NCBI GenBank assembly: GCA_002492725.1
Contig: DLAF01000024.1
Location: forward strand, 1-42,277
From: Lachnospiraceae bacterium UBA7054
Lineage (GTDB): Bacteria; Bacillota; Clostridia; Lachnospirales; Lachnospiraceae
Length of the DNA: 42,277 nucleotides
Direction of reading: 5' to 3'
A model generated the notes under the pieces. That model had not been told where the DNA came from. It worked only from the letters and a program-made list of their open reading frames with translations, and searched no databases. Positions 39,796 through 42,277 of this stretch are shown one piece after another; position 1 is the first letter of the stretch, and the number at the start of each line of letters is the position of its first letter. A program made the position numbers and the translations under genes.

Positions 39796-41919
39796 TTATA
39801 TTTTTTCACGCAGTTTCATAATTTTTTCATACACATCAGGACGGTGCGCTTTTAAGTGTGCGTCCAACAACTCGCGGCGCTCCGTGAACCGCTTTGCAAG
39901 GTCGGGGTGCTCGCGGGCTATTTTTTCGGCAAGGTGGAGCCTGCGACGCTCAAATTCCAACGCAATCTGCTGTTCGTCTTTTCCCGAAACCCGTGCGATT
40001 TCTGCAAGGTGCGCCTCAAGGTGTTCAAGCCATTCATCTTCGTCCATCTCGTCAAGCTGGTTCCAGCTTCCGTGAATAAGAGTTTCCATATTGCCCGTGC
40101 GCTGCAGTTCTTCAATCTGTCTATGTATTTGTCGTTCCATTTCCACTTCGCAGTCAGAGCCGTATGCCCAAAGAAATTCATGCACCATGCTCTCGGCGCG
40201 TTTCATTGCGACAGAGCGTGCGTTTTCCCGGACACCCTTGATCGGATACGGTTTTTCCAAACCGATTTCTGCAAGCGCTTTTTCCATGGTGCGCCGTACC
40301 GCGCCTTTTTGAATCAATTCGCCAATGCCAAGAGCGCGCATTTGGTCGTTGAGCGCCGCCACGTGTCCCGTAAGATAAAAGGCAACGCCGCGTTTGCCAA
40401 GCGATTCATAGAGCAGCATCAGCCGTTCCGCCGCAGTGCTGTCAATGCTCCCGATTCCCGACGCGTCCACAATGACGGCGCGGGTGTCGTCGGAGAGATT
40501 GGCTTCAATATCAGATTGGAAAATTCCCGCATTTGCAAAAAAGAGGTCGCTCGTAAAGCGGTAAAGCACCACGTGTTCAATCGAATAAATCTGATTATAC
40601 TGTGAAATATCATAGAAATCATCCTGTCCCGGAAGGACACCCAAAAGACACCTCGGTGGGTTGGAAGCGCGCAGGATCACAGCCGTGAACGAGAGGATAA
40701 TGCCTACAAGAACACCGTTGATGGTTCCTAAAATCAACACGGCAAAAAACGCGCCTAAAAAGATATAAAATTCACTTTTGCTGGAGCGCCTTAATTTTGC
40801 GGCAAGTTTAAATTCCAACCCGCCGATCAGCGCTGTCATCACGACCGCAGTGAGAACGGGAACGGGCAAATAGCCGATAAAGCCTGTCGCAAACAGAAGC
40901 ACAAAAATCATGGTAATGCCTGCGATAATGCCTGTAAGCTGTGTTCTGCCGTCGTATTGATCGTTCATTGCCGTGCGCGGAACGGAGCCGTTTACGGGAC
41001 AGCAGCCTGTGAATGCAGAGGCAAAATTTCCGAGTGAAAATGCAAGGATCTCCTGATTGTCATTCAATTTGTAGCCGCGTTTTAATGCGTAATTGTTTTC
41101 CGCAAGCAATGTCTGCGCCATAATCACGACGGCAACAGAAAGGCTTGCGCCGATTGCGTCCGTGAAATGGATGGCAAAGAGATTGGGAAACGAAAACTGC
41201 GGAAGCCCTGGTTCGACAGCCGAAAGGCAGACAATGCCTAAACGCTCCATCGGGGCAAAATAGGAAAAGAGCGCGCCTAAAACAATCATGACGACCGCCA
41301 TCGGAAATTTGGGATAAAGGCGCTTTGCCATAAGCACGACAAGAAACGTGGTCATTCCCAGAAGCAAAGAAGGCAGATTAAATACAGCAAGCTGGCTGAT
41401 GATATGTTCCAAAAGCTCAAACAGCTCCCCCGTACCTGCCGTACCGCCAAACAGTTTTGGCACCTGCATCAAAATGACGGTAGAACACACGCCTGAAATA
41501 AAACCGCCCATGACGGGCTTAGAAATATAATTCACAAGCTTTCCGGCGCCGAGTGCGAAAAACAACAAAAGCCATGCTCCGACATAAAAAGTCAGTACGG
41601 GAACAACCGCCATTGCCTCAGCGGACTGCGCTTCAATTTCAAAGGATAACAGCGCGCCGCCAATCAATGCCGCGGGTGCGGCGTCCACGCCGAAAATAAA
41701 CTGCGGCGAGGTGGAAAAAAGCGCAAAGACGATAATCGGAAAAACGGAGCCGTAAAGTCCATAGACTGCGGGCAGTCCCGCAATCTGCGCGTAGCCCATG
41801 GAAATCGGAATGGACACGGCGGCTATAATGATTCCCGCGAGGATATCCTTTGGAAGATTTTCCTTTTTATATTTTTTCAGGGTATATCCAATGTGGACAT
41901 GTGTAAAAGGAATGTTCAT
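39796..41919 (-). CDS. SulP-family anion transporter with STAS and helical C-terminus
   Basis: This 707-residue protein has 10-12 membrane segments with the SulP start ENLPKDILAGIIIAAVSIPISMGYAQIAGLPAVYGLY and later GCCPVNGSVPRTAMN. A STAS domain (about 440-540) includes AVIVDASGIGSIDSTAAERL. SulP proteins carry sulfate, bicarbonate or other anions. A further 140 residues of charged helix (EELQRTGNMETLIHGSW to LREKI) extend beyond the STAS domain, longer than usual. The substrate is not determinable. The upstream region carries structured element B. Confidence 0.88.
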   Translation of the reverse strand: MNIPFTHVHIGYTLKKYKKENLPKDILAGIIIAAVSIPISMGYAQIAGLPAVYGLYGSVFPIIVFALFSTSPQFIFGVDAAPAALIGGALLSFEIEAQSAEAMAVVPVLTFYVGAWLLLFFALGAGKLVNYISKPVMGGFISGVCSTVILMQVPKLFGGTAGTGELFELLEHIISQLAVFNLPSLLLGMTTFLVVLMAKRLYPKFPMAVVMIVLGALFSYFAPMERLGIVCLSAVEPGLPQFSFPNLFAIHFTDAIGASLSVAVVIMAQTLLAENNYALKRGYKLNDNQEILAFSLGNFASAFTGCCPVNGSVPRTAMNDQYDGRTQLTGIIAGITMIFVLLFATGFIGYLPVPVLTAVVMTALIGGLEFKLAAKLRRSSKSEFYIFLGAFFAVLILGTINGVLVGIILSFTAVILRASNPPRCLLGVLPGQDDFYDISQYNQIYSIEHVVLYRFTSDLFFANAGIFQSDIEANLSDDTRAVIVDASGIGSIDSTAAERLMLLYESLGKRGVAFYLTGHVAALNDQMRALGIGELIQKGAVRRTMEKALAEIGLEKPYPIKGVRENARSVAMKRAESMVHEFLWAYGSDCEVEMERQIHRQIEELQRTGNMETLIHGSWNQLDEMDEDEWLEHLEAHLAEIARVSGKDEQQIALEFERRRLHLAEKIAREHPDLAKRFTERRELLDAHLKAHRPDVYEKIMKLREKI

Positions 41920-41977
41920 AAACGCTCACGAGTACCTTTCTGTTTGCATGCCGTATTATATCATCTCCTCAGTGCCC

Positions 41978-42060
41978 ATTCGGAAAATCAAAGATTTTCC
42001 GAATTCACGGGCTGTCTACGCTCCGCTTCGGTCCGTGCTTAACAAGCGCCACCGGCGCTT
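41978..42060 (-). repeat. Structured intergenic element, copy B
   Basis: Read on the minus strand it shows stem 1 AAGCGCC/GGCGCTT (42060-42044, loop GGT), a 30-base core (42043-42014) containing GCACGGACCGAAGCGGAGCG, a 9-base spacer, and stem 3 ATTCGGAAAATC/GATTTTCCGAAT (42004-41978, loop TTT). Within the core CACGG can pair with CCGTG just after it. Order and the 9-base spacer match copy A at 15421-15494. It lies upstream of the SulP gene. Confidence 0.75.
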
Positions 42061-42086
42061 AGCACCGCCCTATGAAACCGTAATCT

Positions 42087-42117
42087 GAAAAAATTGTCAG
42101 CAAGCTGCCATTTTTTC
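42087..42117. terminator. AT-rich hairpin upstream of SulP
   Basis: GAAAAAAT and ATTTTTTC (with inner CAGC/GCTG) pair in the 42085-42117 area; A and T runs on the two sides would allow termination in either direction. Beyond it (42118-42277) I see no gene. Confidence 0.45.
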
Positions 42118-42277
42118 ATCTTTCGGTTTACCACTGCTCATTGCCTACGCGTATATTATATCGTGATTGGGAGAACTTTGGAATAGAAAATTATATGCAG
42201 GTGTGGGGGAAAATATAAAGCTAGGGTAAAGTTTTTGTAGGAAAAAAGAATAGAAGAAATAGGAAAGCACCTTTTTC

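Noticed and set aside
1..42277. CRISPR arrays, rRNA and tRNA genes
   Set aside because: No regularly spaced direct repeats and no rRNA or cloverleaf-like sequence were recognised on either strand; a covariance-model scan would be the decisive check.

Overview
The window reads as chromosomal DNA of an anaerobic, Gram-positive Clostridia member, most likely Lachnospiraceae. The basis is the gene families seen (a UPF0397-type ECF transporter, the ACT/PFL pair, an FtsA-like protein of about 780 residues, a GH25 lysozyme with cell-wall repeats), strong GGAGG ribosome binding sites and TTGACA/TATAAT promoters. The genus cannot be fixed from the sequence alone.

Region 1 (1-6.6 kb) is AT-rich accessory DNA. 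It holds a DUF4280/PAAR-like protein, a truncated immunity-like gene, an IS256-family remnant, an Rpn-type nuclease, two Fic proteins, a SUKH immunity protein, a DUF4279 immunity fragment and several broken copies of the same genes. It looks like a recombining polymorphic-toxin/immunity scrapyard.

Region 2 (6.6-10 kb) is an agr-type peptide quorum-sensing locus. agrB (+) is divergent from a minus-strand operon: ribbon-helix-helix regulator, agrA, agrC, then a 52-residue agrD that is easy to miss because it is so short.

Region 3 (10-15.6 kb) carries two XRE regulators, a small membrane protein, a GNAT acetyltransferase, a dCMP-deaminase-like enzyme, a YitT membrane protein and a secreted GH25 lysozyme.

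Region 4 (15.6-36.3 kb) is the GC-richer core, almost all on the plus strand: an anti-sigma-like zinc-finger protein, polA, coaE, an FtsA-like gene, a YycJ-type metallo-hydrolase, a SpoIIE-type phosphatase, an MCP-like protein, ACT and PFL proteins, a complete ECF transporter (S, fused A-A, T), an SDR, feoAB, a GH13 amylase behind a LacI-type palindrome, and a glycerol-1-phosphate dehydrogenase-like gene.

Region 5 (36.3-42.3 kb) is accessory again. A RelB-like/PIN toxin-antitoxin pair lies between two versions of the dehydrogenase 3' end. Next come an XRE regulator, a headless surface-type protein with a frameshifted SH3 tail, and a SulP anion transporter on the minus strand.

The most interesting structures are the agrD gene, the toxin-antitoxin module bracketed by gene 3' ends, and a multi-hairpin intergenic element present in two copies (about 15.4 and 42.0 kb) whose stems differ in sequence but stay paired. 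No rRNA, tRNA or CRISPR array was seen.
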